From Rhodosalinus sp041685465 (GTDB taxonomy: Bacteria > Pseudomonadota > Alphaproteobacteria > Rhodobacterales > Rhodobacteraceae): a stretch of 20,359 bases of DNA. The notes below the pieces were generated by a model that worked only from the letters and a program-made list of their open reading frames with translations, did not search any database and was not told the DNA's origin. The DNA lies in contig NZ_JAWLFS010000022.1 of NCBI RefSeq assembly GCF_041685465.1, positions 1 to 20,359 on the forward strand. Reading direction: 5' to 3'. This document shows, piece by piece, positions 1-7,503 of this stretch. A program made the position numbers and the translations under genes. The first letter of the stretch is position 1. Every line of letters begins with the position of its first letter.

Positions 1-2
1 CT

Positions 3-332
3 TCTCATCAAGTTTGTCGCGCTACAGGGACGCAAGGTGCAATTCCGTCGCTGGTCACCGATCTGCGTCGGCGCGGATCGCAGGTGATATGGGCGGATTA
101 TTACACCTCTCCGCGGTACGCAGGGACCGTCTGCGAAGCGCCCTACGAGGTGTTCGAAGATCGGCTGCGCCGCATGGCGAATGCCGATGCCGGGGTGACT
201 CTGGTGGACATGGATGACGTTTTCCGGTCTGACGACATCTCACTTTTCGATGCCGATCGGACTCATCCGTCGGTGCAGGGGTCAGCACGCATTGCAGAGC
301 TTGTCTTTCCATTCCTCGAACGCTCGAACTAA
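3..332 (+). CDS. SGNH/GDSL-type hydrolase, C-terminal part (5' truncated by window edge)
   Basis: The reading frame is open from base 3 and ends with TAA at 330-332, so this is the last ~109 codons of a longer gene. The segment DADRTHPS (about 246-269) fits the terminal D-x-x-H block of SGNH/GDSL esterases, in which Asp (codon 255-257) and His (codon 264-266) complete the catalytic triad. It is followed by the usual short helix (GSARIAELVFPFLE). The preceding stretch, LRRRGSQVIWADYYTSP, fits the strand and loop that normally precede that block. The nucleophile block with the catalytic Ser lies outside the window, so substrate and subfamily cannot be stated. A GTG at 84 could be mistaken for a start, but coding-like sequence continues upstream of it. 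The assignment rests on the C-terminal motif only. Confidence 0.65.
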   Translation, partial: SHQVCRATGTQGAIPSLVTDLRRRGSQVIWADYYTSPRYAGTVCEAPYEVFEDRLRRMANADAGVTLVDMDDVFRSDDISLFDADRTHPSVQGSARIAELVFPFLERSN

Positions 333-459
333 GGATGCAGTCGGACGCAACAGATTGAAGTCGCGCCGCATAGGAGAATCCTCTGCGCGTATGGGCCGTT
401 CGCGCCGCTAAAGCAGATGGGCGCAGACAGTACGGGATGTCGTCGGGATGTCGCCTGCC

Positions 460-493
460 AGCGTTGCACCGGTGGCCGGACGCGTGCAACGCT
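460..493. repeat. Perfect 10-bp inverted repeat upstream of the DUF2235 gene
   Basis: AGCGTTGCAC at 460-469 is matched by its exact reverse complement at 484-493, with a 14-nt spacer. It lies about 114 bp before the start codon of the downstream lipase-like gene, in the 333-606 gap, which otherwise shows only a short direct repeat (GGGATGTCG at 434-442 and 445-453). No T-run follows, so it does not look like a terminator. It could be an operator for a dimeric regulator or an mRNA hairpin. Confidence 0.5.
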
Positions 494-606
494 CGCACCG
501 CGGTACAAGACAGACGGGTCGCGGCGGCATTCGCAGCCGGAGCGGATAGCGCATGCGCTTTTCGGCGGTCACCGAACCGGTCATGGTTAAGGAGGAGCGA
601 ACCGGC

Positions 607-2058
607 ATGAGCAAGAACATCGTCATTTTCTCGGACGGAACCGCGATGGTCGCCGGTCGCCGTCCGGACGAACTGCGCAGCAATATCTACAAGCTCTACG
701 ATGCCGCCCGCATCGGCCCGGACAGCCCGATCGACCCTGCCGATCAGATCGCCTTTTACGAGGCTGGCCTCGGGACCGAGGAAATCGCCGGCCCCGCCTG
801 GCTGCGCCCGATCAGCTACCTCAAGAGGCTTCTCAGCCTTGGGCTCGGCACCGGGCTGATGTCGAATGTCGCGGACATCTACAAGACCATCCTGAAGTAC
901 TATGAGCCGGGGGATCGCATCTTTCTCTTCGGTTTCAGCAGGGGGGCCTACACGGCCCGTTGTGTCTGTGGCGTGATGAACCTGTGCGGCGTTCCGACAC
1001 GGGCGGCGGATGGCTCCGCGCTGCCGCGCGCGGGGCGCGCCCTGCGACGGATCGCCGAGGAGGCCGTCTTCGAAGTCCACGGTCACGGCGCGGGCAGGGA
1101 CCGCCGCAAGTTCGAGCCCGAGCGGGAGGAACTCGCCCGACGCTTCCGCGAGACCTACGGCGCGCAGGACGACCCGGAAACCAACGTGCGGGGCAATGTC
1201 GTGCCCTACTTCGTCGGCGTGTTCGACACCGTCGCATCGCTCGGCGCGTCGGGGGCTAAACGTGCGGCGATCCTCGTCGTGGCTTTCACCGCGCTGGCCG
1301 TTGTGTCGCTTCTGGCGGCCGATCTTCTCGACTGGCTCCTGCCGACGGATTACTGGGAATCCTTCGCGGTGATCCTGGTGGTGCTGTCCCTTGCATTCGG
1401 GATTTTCAATTTCAAACGGCAATTCCGTCAGATCCGCGACTACCCGCGCACCGGCGAGAGGCGATGGCATCTGGCGCGTTGGCGGTTTCGCGACTACGAC
1501 ATGTTTCTCGACCCCCGCGTCGCGTATGCGCGGCACGCGATCGCGCTCGACGAGGATCGCCGGGACTTTCAGCGGGTCGGATGGGCGCGCGCCGAGGATG
1601 TTGCGGCCGCACCGGACGACTGGCTGATCCAGACGTGGTTTGCCGGCAACCATTCCGATATCGGCGGCGGCGCCTATCCCGAGGCCGAGTCGCGCCTGTC
1701 CGACATTGCGCTTGACTGGATGGTCGAGCAGGCAACCTCTGTTCCGCATCCGCTGATCGTGCGCCGAGACAGGCTTCAACTCTTCCCCGATCCGCTGGGC
1801 GTGCAGCATTGCGCGCGCCGGGAACTGCTGGACGCCTATCCTGACTGGGTTCCGGCCTCGCTGCGCTTCACCTGGCCGCGCGAGGAGCGGCGGGGCGTGT
1901 CGGTCGAGGCCTGCCATCCCTCCATCATCGCCCGGGTCACCGGCGAGCCCGTCTACCGCAACGGCGAGCGGATCAGCTACAGGCCGCAACAGCTCAGCGA
2001 CCGCTCCGGCCTTTCCCACTACTACGACGAGGGCGGCGAGGACACGTCTACAGGATGA
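607..2058 (+). CDS. DUF2235 / Tle1-like alpha/beta hydrolase (putative phospholipase) with two membrane segments
   Basis: A 483-residue protein from ATG 607. That start is preferred over the in-frame ATG at 553 because TAAGGAGGAG (588-597) sits just upstream and the MSKNIVIFSDGT opening is typical of the family. Family landmarks are the N-terminal DGT (10-12), the nucleophile elbow GFSRG (Ser111), FDTV (Asp207), the FAGNHSDIGGG segment (345-355) followed by LSDIALDWM, and HPSIIARV with a candidate catalytic His437. DUF2235 includes type VI secretion phospholipase effectors (Tle1) but also many stand-alone proteins, and no secretion genes are visible here. Two hydrophobic stretches (about 220-241 and 251-268) sit between the FDTV and HSDIGGG blocks, so the enzyme may be membrane-anchored. 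Its 3' end overlaps the convergent channel-like gene by 11 bp, leaving no room for a terminator between them. Family assignment is strong; lipase activity is inferred. Confidence 0.88.
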   Translation: MSKNIVIFSDGTAMVAGRRPDELRSNIYKLYDAARIGPDSPIDPADQIAFYEAGLGTEEIAGPAWLRPISYLKRLLSLGLGTGLMSNVADIYKTILKYYEPGDRIFLFGFSRGAYTARCVCGVMNLCGVPTRAADGSALPRAGRALRRIAEEAVFEVHGHGAGRDRRKFEPEREELARRFRETYGAQDDPETNVRGNVVPYFVGVFDTVASLGASGAKRAAILVVAFTALAVVSLLAADLLDWLLPTDYWESFAVILVVLSLAFGIFNFKRQFRQIRDYPRTGERRWHLARWRFRDYDMFLDPRVAYARHAIALDEDRRDFQRVGWARAEDVAAAPDDWLIQTWFAGNHSDIGGGAYPEAESRLSDIALDWMVEQATSVPHPLIVRRDRLQLFPDPLGVQHCARRELLDAYPDWVPASLRFTWPREERRGVSVEACHPSIIARVTGEPVYRNGERISYRPQQLSDRSGLSHYYDEGGEDTSTG

Positions 2059-3283
2059 CCACGGAAATGATCAGCATCGACCAGGACAAGACGGGCCAGA
2101 ATGCGATCTTCGCGACAAGGTTGTCGCGCCAGAGCAGAGGCCGGTTCCCACTGCCCGGCTCGAGCGAGAACAGGTAGGCGTTGATCGCGGAAAACAGGAT
2201 CGCGAGATACATCACGAGATAGAAATACTCGATATACACCAACCCGGAGCCGGCGAATGCGTCCCGGACCTGAACATGCGCCAGCAGGACCACGAAAAAG
2301 AGGGCGGAGCAGGTTCCGAGAAAGCCGGCGGTGGTAAACCCGAAGCGGGAAGAGCGGTTCTCGTCTCTCGACATCGTCATAAGCGCCGCGAACAGCAAAA
2401 GCGCCACGACGAAGAGCGGCACCAGATTGATCACGAACGCACTGATGAACTTCCGTTCCACACCAAGATTGAAATAGAGTTCCGAATGGACGATCGGCTC
2501 GGTCGTGGCCCGCGTCGCCATATCGTAGCCGAACAGCGTGTCGTAGGGCACGTCGCGATAGGCGAAATAGCTTTCCGTTATGGACCATTCGCCGCTCACA
2601 ATATCCTGGTCCAACCCGAATCGTGGGCGATCGGTATCAGCATAACCCGAAAAATCCGGCACCAGCAGGATGTTCTCGTCGTTGTTGAAGTCCGCGGACC
2701 AGAGCCGCAACCATACGTTCAGAACATCAATCGGATACCGGCTGTGATCGAAGTACTGGCGCAGGGTGACATCGAAATACCACCCGATCAGCTCGTGCCT
2801 GTCCGCACCCCGGACGACCGTCTGGCGAAACTGCTCTTCGATCGTGGTATCGCCCGAATTCACCTCCTCGGGAAAGGTGATGCCTTTTTCGTAGGGGTAA
2901 TCCGGGGGGTACCGCTGCCAGAGATAGCCGGTGACATTGACGGTCGACGCCGAGACGAACCCTATGGACTGGATGAAAACCCCAGTCGGAACCCGTCGAG
3001 GCGCCTCGCCTTGGAATTGCCTGCTCCTGGCCCCGTCTCGTTGGCGATCCACGAACGCGGCGAGGTCGCCGCGATTGTCGATCCGCGTGAACCTGCCGGG
3101 ATCGGTGGGCTCTTCATCGCTCCACAGCCTTACCATAAAGACAATCGCGATGACGGAAAGAAGAACAGACCCGAGCCAGAGGGTGGTTGTCCGCATTTCG
3201 TGCCCCCGGTGGAATGCCCTAATTCCAAGTCGGACCCGCGTCCGCAAGGACAGCAGCGTGCGTTGCTTTCGTATTTCAATCAA
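2048..3283 (-). CDS. Putative cysteine-less pentameric ligand-gated ion channel (pLGIC-like) subunit
   Basis: A 411-residue membrane protein read from TTG 3283, preceded by AGGAG at good spacing. An ATG at 3196 (residue 30, MRTTTLWLG) is an alternative start. An N-terminal hydrophobic segment (about 33-52) could be a signal or anchor. Next comes a beta-rich domain (about 100-275), then four hydrophobic segments at about 279-302, 314-336, 347-372 and 390-411, with the protein ending at the last one. The order matches bacterial pLGICs such as GLIC: RYPID (182-186) corresponds to the RYPFD Pro-loop, SGEWSI (230-235) to the conserved tryptophan strand, VERKF to the pre-M1 arginine, Pro289 to the M1 proline, and the final helix to M4. 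The only cysteine is in M2, as expected for a cysteine-less prokaryotic type. The M2 sequence is atypical, so gating and selectivity cannot be guessed. The main alternative is another membrane family with a YPxD motif, such as DUF4436. Its base composition looks less GC-rich than the neighbours. Confidence 0.62.
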   Translation of the reverse strand: MIEIRKQRTLLSLRTRVRLGIRAFHRGHEMRTTTLWLGSVLLSVIAIVFMVRLWSDEEPTDPGRFTRIDNRGDLAAFVDRQRDGARSRQFQGEAPRRVPTGVFIQSIGFVSASTVNVTGYLWQRYPPDYPYEKGITFPEEVNSGDTTIEEQFRQTVVRGADRHELIGWYFDVTLRQYFDHSRYPIDVLNVWLRLWSADFNNDENILLVPDFSGYADTDRPRFGLDQDIVSGEWSITESYFAYRDVPYDTLFGYDMATRATTEPIVHSELYFNLGVERKFISAFVINLVPLFVVALLLFAALMTMSRDENRSSRFGFTTAGFLGTCSALFFVVLLAHVQVRDAFAGSGLVYIEYFYLVMYLAILFSAINAYLFSLEPGSGNRPLLWRDNLVAKIAFWPVLSWSMLIISVVIL

Positions 3284-3386
3284 CCCCTTTTCTCCTGTTC
3301 ACGGATGGAACGTCCGTTCGTCCGGTTGGCCTTGTCCCTCCAGTAGGCTCCGTCAGCGGATCGAACCGAAAAGATAGAGCAACCCC

Positions 3387-3401
3387 AGGTCTGGAAATTC
3401 G
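3387..3401. repeat. IS256-type terminal inverted repeat, transposase 3' side
   Basis: AGGTCTGGAAATTCG here is the exact reverse complement of 4538-4552. Weaker similarity continues inward for about 8 bases (GGCTTTGC against TTCTTGC). This marks the element's end just beyond the transposase stop codon. Confidence 0.85.
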
Positions 3402-3413
3402 GGCTTTGCCGGG

Positions 3414-4436
3414 TCAGGCATCCTGGCATTCCCATTTGATGTATGCCTTCGCGTCGGAGGCCCATTTTTCGTCGATCTCGACGAGGACGGCGCTGACGAG
3501 CCGCAGCATGGCATCTTCGCTTGGAAAGACGCGGATCTTGACGGTCCTGTGCTTGAGCTCCTGCTGCACCGAGCGCTCGATCGGGTTGGACGTGCGCAGG
3601 CGCTTGCGGTGGTGTTCGGGCAGCGTGAACACAGCCAACCCTTCGGGCACGTTCTCTTCCAGCCAGCCTGCCAGCTTCGGCGCGCTGTCGCGATACCCGG
3701 CGACGAGGTCGGCAAGCGCGGTCTCGGCCTTGGCCAGATCGTCGGCCGCCCAGATGGTCTTGAGCTGCCGCCCGATGCGCTTGCGGATCTCGGCATTGGG
3801 CGCGTGGTGGATGGCGCTGCGGGCCAGGTGGAACTGGCAGCGCTGCCAGGTTGCGCCCCCGAGGACCGCCCGCCGGGCGGCCCGCAGGCCGGCATGGTCG
3901 TCGGAGACGACGTAGGTCACGCCGCGCAGCCCCCGCGCCACGAGGCTTTCGAGGAAGCCCCGCCAGTGGACCTCGGCCTCCGACAGGGCCACGGAGATGC
4001 CGAGAATGCGCCGACGTTCATCGGGGCCGATCCCGATCGCCGAGAGAACGGCGACATCGCGCACCACGCCGCCATGGCGCATCTTCTCGTATCGTGCATC
4101 GAGGAAGAGGTAGCTGATTTCGCCCAGCGGGCGGTCGCGCCACGCCTGCAGTTCTTCGTCCAGCAGCTTGGTCGCCCGGCTGACCTGCGAGGAGGACAAG
4201 CTCTCGATCCCGAACTCGGCCATGACGGCATTCTCCATTGTGCTCGAACCATGTGTGGATGTATAGCCCTGCCGCTCGGGCGTGCGCTCGTGGCGCCCGG
4301 CACGCAGGAACCGTTCGCGCTCGAGCTCCATCGCCAGCTCAAAGGCGCGCGCGAAAACGCCCGCGATGTGGTTTGGCCCTTGCGCGATCAGCTGTTCCAA
4401 GAGGGCCTCAACCGCCGTATCCTTCCGTCCGTCCAT
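3414..4436 (-). CDS. IS256-family transposase with an apparent internal deletion
   Basis: A DDE transposase read from ATG 4436 (MDGRKDTAVEALLEQL), with GGAGAAGGG just upstream. A longer frame to 4568 would run through the terminal repeat and is rejected. It has 340 residues; relatives are usually about 400. The catalytic core is intact by eye: Asp113 in FLDARYEKM, Asp179 in VVSDDHAGL, the TWQRCQFH segment (196-203) and Glu287 in TSNPIERS. The N-terminal part runs normally to RTPERQGY (about 51-58). The expected 'GY.NG.KP...' beta region and the helix before 'GVSTR' are missing, and the sequence resumes at GSSTMENAVMAEFGIES (63-79). About 65 residues seem to have been lost in frame. The missing stretch probably contributes to DNA binding or dimerisation, so activity is doubtful, although the frame remains open. 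Confidence 0.88.
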   Translation of the reverse strand: MDGRKDTAVEALLEQLIAQGPNHIAGVFARAFELAMELERERFLRAGRHERTPERQGYTSTHGSSTMENAVMAEFGIESLSSSQVSRATKLLDEELQAWRDRPLGEISYLFLDARYEKMRHGGVVRDVAVLSAIGIGPDERRRILGISVALSEAEVHWRGFLESLVARGLRGVTYVVSDDHAGLRAARRAVLGGATWQRCQFHLARSAIHHAPNAEIRKRIGRQLKTIWAADDLAKAETALADLVAGYRDSAPKLAGWLEENVPEGLAVFTLPEHHRKRLRTSNPIERSVQQELKHRTVKIRVFPSEDAMLRLVSAVLVEIDEKWASDAKAYIKWECQDA

Positions 4437-4486
4437 TCGCCCTTCTCCATGGCTGGTTTGCAACTCCATGCAATACCTGGATGGGC

Positions 4487-4518
4487 GGCCATTGCCGGGG
4501 CATGCCCCGGCAATGGCC
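4487..4518. repeat. Perfect 32-bp palindrome inside the IS, upstream of the transposase
   Basis: The half-site GGCCATTGCCGGGGCA (4487-4502) is followed at once by its exact reverse complement (4503-4518). It lies 19 bp inside the outer IS repeat and about 50 bp upstream of the transposase start. In RNA read through from outside the element it would form a very stable hairpin ahead of the transposase ribosome-binding site. It could also be a protein-binding palindrome. Confidence 0.9.
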
Positions 4519-4537
4519 CAGTGCGCCCGAGCAAGAA

Positions 4538-4552
4538 CGAATTTCCAGACCT
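4538..4552. repeat. IS256-type terminal inverted repeat, transposase 5' side
   Basis: CGAATTTCCAGACCT is the exact reverse complement of 3387-3401 and marks the upstream end of the insertion sequence. Confidence 0.85.
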
Positions 4553-5055
4553 CACGGTACAGTACCACCGAAAAAGCCCCATGACAGAATGCCGGTGTCG
4601 TTGCGAAGCATGTGGAACGTCCCGTGCAACGCCACCGGGCGGGCGTTGCGCAACCGGATCAGGCCACGGCGTCAAGGACGTTGGGCTTCGGTGGCTGATG
4701 CAGGGTTTCTTGAACCATTCGCTGAAGCAACTTTCGGCGGTCAGCGGCACGTCGGTGACCGGGGGAGGGGTCATCGGCAGCCTCGTGACCGCACGAGCCG
4801 TTGAACGTCTCCCCCCCAGAACATCGCGGGCGGTCGAAGTATCATTCGCCCTGGCCCAGATCGCAGCCCTCGAGGCTGTGGTGAAAAATAGCTCAACAGC
4901 GTCCTGCTGGCCTTGTCCGTCCGGCGCATAATCACCCTTTCTCGGGACTTGAAAAGTATGAAACGTGCTCGCAAGCCGTTGTCGGAGAGGGGTTTTCAGA
5001 AGCGTGTCGGTCACCCCAGGTCGAAGGGGCGTTTCTGACTGGCCGCGTTCAGGTG
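4553..5055. other. Intergenic stretch without a supportable gene
   Basis: This 503-bp gap separates the insertion sequence from the end of the long minus-strand operon. Several frames are open on both strands (for example minus 5014 downwards, which begins MTDTLLKTPLRQRL, and plus from about 4580). None shows a recognisable domain, and several run into the IS. I see no convincing rho-independent terminator after the operon's last stop codon (5056-5058), nor a promoter I would defend. The absence of a target duplication at the adjacent IS suggests this may be rearrangement debris. Confidence 0.5.
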
Positions 5056-7503
5056 CTAAGCCGTCCCGAGCTCAATGACGACCTGATGGCGAGAGATGCG
5101 GTAGTGTTCCGCTACCTCGACCCCGGTCGCTGCGGTGCTGAGTGCGAGCCAGAACCCATCCTCCGGCAGGGTCACCACGACGGATCCGCTTTCGTCAAGA
5201 TGACGATCACCCTGACGTGGCTTGAGATTCTGCGAGCCCCGTCCTTGGCTGGGAACTTGTCCAGGGTTGAACTCCAGGCCGACGGGGTGATCCGGGTTGA
5301 CCACAGCAGCCATCGTGTGGATGCCCCGCGAGGCGCTGAAATGCGCTGCGCCTCTCAGGAAGGGCGGCCCGGTTTCGCCGGCTGGGTCCGGATCTTGCTG
5401 ACCCGTGCTCAAGTAGGAGCCCCGCAGGTCTTGCTCGTGTGGGTCTTCGCCTGCCTCGGCCGATGCGTGGCGCCGAGCGAACTCGAAATGCGGGTGCGCC
5501 TCGGGCAAGGTGATCTCGATCTGCTCAAACGCGCCCTCGGTCAGCGCCAGCATAACGTCGGGCAGCGGTTTGCGAGGAGTCCCCGCCACGCGGGCCAGCT
5601 CGTGCTCCGACCCTCTCTCGCCGGTGTGTCCTGTACTTCTGCGAAAGCGTGGCACCATGTCGGGCCATGTGCTGACCGCTTGCGAACGAAATAGAAAGCC
5701 GCTCAGCGCAGGCGCCGCGTCGTCCGGTCGGGAGAGCAGCACTCCCATCCCGTCGATACGGGCAAGCACCGCGAGCCTCTCCAGGACGCGGCTCTCCGCC
5801 GTTTCGCAGGGGCAGGATTCCCGGCCGATCGAGAGCGCGCCCTGCAGAAGCCGGTAGACCCAGAAAGGATCGACCGTAAAGCTCCGAAGGCTCGAGACCG
5901 GCAGCATCGCCACGACCGGCACGAGATATTCGAACGCAATGCCCTCGAGCCTGGCCAGCTTTGCCAGGAAATTCTCGACCGCGTCGGGCAGTGCTGTGCC
6001 CTCGCGTGGCGGTCGGCAGCAAAGATGATCGCTCGATTCCGAGGAGTCGGCGCGCGCCTCGGACTGGACGCAGCAACGCCGCCAGTTCAGCACGGCCTTC
6101 CGATAGCGTTCGTCGGCCAGGCCGAGCAGGCGTCCGACCTCCCAGGCCACGGCATAGTCCACGATGTCGAGCCCGGACACGGGGTCGCGGCGGATCAAGG
6201 AAGCGGAGCGCGTGATTAGCCGTCCGCGTCGCGTGAAGAAGTCGGTATTATTGATCGTTTCGAGCAGCCTCTCCAGCTGATGGCGGTCGATCCTTCTTTT
6301 GGTTCGTCCTTGCGGGTTCGCTCTCAACCACGGGTCCGCGAAGTCCGGTAGCCTGGAATAAACGCCATCCTCGAACCGCGCGAGCGCGCCCGGTTCGAAA
6401 CACACCACATACGTCTGTGCGTCGCTGCTTTTGCTCTGTCTCTCGGCCTTGGGATGGACCTGCCGGCTGATGACTATGAGGCCGTCCCATGCGGTGAATT
6501 CAGGGGGCTCTCCCTCCACCGCGCGCGTGAGGTGGTCGAGGGTGTCGTGTCGATCGAGGCCGCCCACCGGAAGATCGCCCAAGTCTTCCCGCTCGAGCGT
6601 ATCATGCGGCAGGGTCAGGTTCGGCTTACTTGGTCCAGGGACAAGGGGGCCGCGATACCAGGAGACCGTATCGCCGCCCTGCGCGGTATGGTGTGTTAGC
6701 GGCACCCGTCCTTCGGCAAGCCGCGCGGCCGCGATCGTCCGCCATCTCTCCTCGCCTTCCGGTGGAGCGGGCAGGCGCAGCGGCGCGACCGAGAGCTCGC
6801 CCTCCTCGAAATTGGCGTGGAAGTCGTTCTTTCCCTCGGTACAGCGGAACCGCCACGTCTTGAGGCAGGGCAAGTCGATGGATTCCTTGGATGTCGCGGC
6901 CAAGAGGGCACCGTCGCTCACATCGACGAGGCAAAGCGTGTTCATCCCGCCGGCTTCGGGCAGGCGGTTGGAAAGGATCACCGCATGCTCCATCGGCGCG
7001 CCATCACCCTCGACATTGACAACGCGGATATGCGTCAGCCTTGGAAGCTCCTCGAGGGACGGCCCAATATTTTTCCACAGCGCACTGCTCAGGCTCAAAC
7101 GCTTTATGCGCGCATGGTCTGATCCAGCCTGGTCGGCCTCGATCGTCGACGTCTCGCCAGGCCGCAGTAGCACCAGGGCGAGGCACGGCGGCATCTCGGT
7201 CATGCCGTCTGCCTTATCCATCGCCTTCATCCAGGGCAGCATGCTGTTCTTGAGCACGATATGTGGGATGACGTGACCGAAGGCGGCGCTGGCATTCTCC
7301 GCCGGATAAAGCGTGACGATATCCTTCGCGGCGAGGCTGCTGTCCACCCCGCCGAGCCAGAAGTTGATGCTATGCTCGGACACAAGCGTCCGGGGGGCGT
7401 CATCGCCCTCGATCTTGCCGCTTTGCTCCAACGAGAGCGTGTACTTGCCCGCGGGCAAGTCGGGCCTGTGGCTATTGCGAAGGCGAAAGCCGGCTTGGGT
7501 CAT
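5056..7503 (-). CDS. Operon protein E: large uncharacterised protein with YRGPL and YLVP-type motifs
   Basis: An 815-residue protein starting at ATG 7503, with AGGGAG 7-8 bases upstream. The start lies inside the end of gene D (32-bp overlap), so translation is probably coupled. There is no signal peptide or clear membrane segment. The opening RLRNSHRPDLPAGKYTLSLEQ is followed by VIPHIVLKNSMLPW (78-91) and CLALVLLRPGE (about 108-118). Then come TVSWYRGPLVPGP (about 279-291) and a C-terminal block, EYLVPVVAMLP...SFTVDPFW...LQGALSIGRE (about 523-560). I recall the SWYRGPL and YLVP/LP/FxVD/GAxSIGR patterns from very large uncharacterised bacterial proteins; no function is known to me. A cysteine pair at 477-478 and another at 495-496 form CC-X16-CC, a possible metal or disulfide site. 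It is the last gene of the operon, and its role is probably structural or scaffold-like (inference). Confidence 0.8.
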   Translation of the reverse strand: MTQAGFRLRNSHRPDLPAGKYTLSLEQSGKIEGDDAPRTLVSEHSINFWLGGVDSSLAAKDIVTLYPAENASAAFGHVIPHIVLKNSMLPWMKAMDKADGMTEMPPCLALVLLRPGETSTIEADQAGSDHARIKRLSLSSALWKNIGPSLEELPRLTHIRVVNVEGDGAPMEHAVILSNRLPEAGGMNTLCLVDVSDGALLAATSKESIDLPCLKTWRFRCTEGKNDFHANFEEGELSVAPLRLPAPPEGEERWRTIAAARLAEGRVPLTHHTAQGGDTVSWYRGPLVPGPSKPNLTLPHDTLEREDLGDLPVGGLDRHDTLDHLTRAVEGEPPEFTAWDGLIVISRQVHPKAERQSKSSDAQTYVVCFEPGALARFEDGVYSRLPDFADPWLRANPQGRTKRRIDRHQLERLLETINNTDFFTRRGRLITRSASLIRRDPVSGLDIVDYAVAWEVGRLLGLADERYRKAVLNWRRCCVQSEARADSSESSDHLCCRPPREGTALPDAVENFLAKLARLEGIAFEYLVPVVAMLPVSSLRSFTVDPFWVYRLLQGALSIGRESCPCETAESRVLERLAVLARIDGMGVLLSRPDDAAPALSGFLFRSQAVSTWPDMVPRFRRSTGHTGERGSEHELARVAGTPRKPLPDVMLALTEGAFEQIEITLPEAHPHFEFARRHASAEAGEDPHEQDLRGSYLSTGQQDPDPAGETGPPFLRGAAHFSASRGIHTMAAVVNPDHPVGLEFNPGQVPSQGRGSQNLKPRQGDRHLDESGSVVVTLPEDGFWLALSTAATGVEVAEHYRISRHQVVIELGTA

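Larger units (their letters stand above)
3387..4552 (-). mobile_element. IS256-family insertion sequence, internally deleted (about 1166 bp)
   Basis: The element is bounded by 15-bp perfect inverted repeats at 3387-3401 and 4538-4552 and holds one transposase gene on the minus strand. The flanking bases (GCAACCCC on the left, CACGGTAC on the right) do not match, so the 8-9 bp target duplication expected of IS256 elements is absent. This points to rearrangement or deletion after insertion. The length is shorter than the usual ~1.3-1.4 kb, consistent with the gap in the transposase. It lies between the channel-like gene and the long operon, in the same orientation as both. Confidence 0.82.

Noticed and set aside
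55..2019. 654-residue open frame on the minus strand opposite the DUF2235 gene
   Set aside because: The plus strand encodes clear DUF2235 motifs (GFSRG, HSDIGGG). The opposite frame is Arg/Pro/His-rich without domains, a usual by-product of high GC.
3280..3465. 61-residue minus-strand frame crossing the IS edge
   Set aside because: It spans the IS boundary and ends at the start of the channel-like gene; no domain, and it is best explained as junction sequence.
4388..5014. 208-residue minus-strand frame beginning MTDTLLKTPLRQRL, faintly like the start of a tyrosine recombinase
   Set aside because: Only the PLRQR hexamer-like start is reminiscent; no catalytic Arg/His/Tyr pattern follows, and the frame runs through the IS terminal repeat into the transposase.
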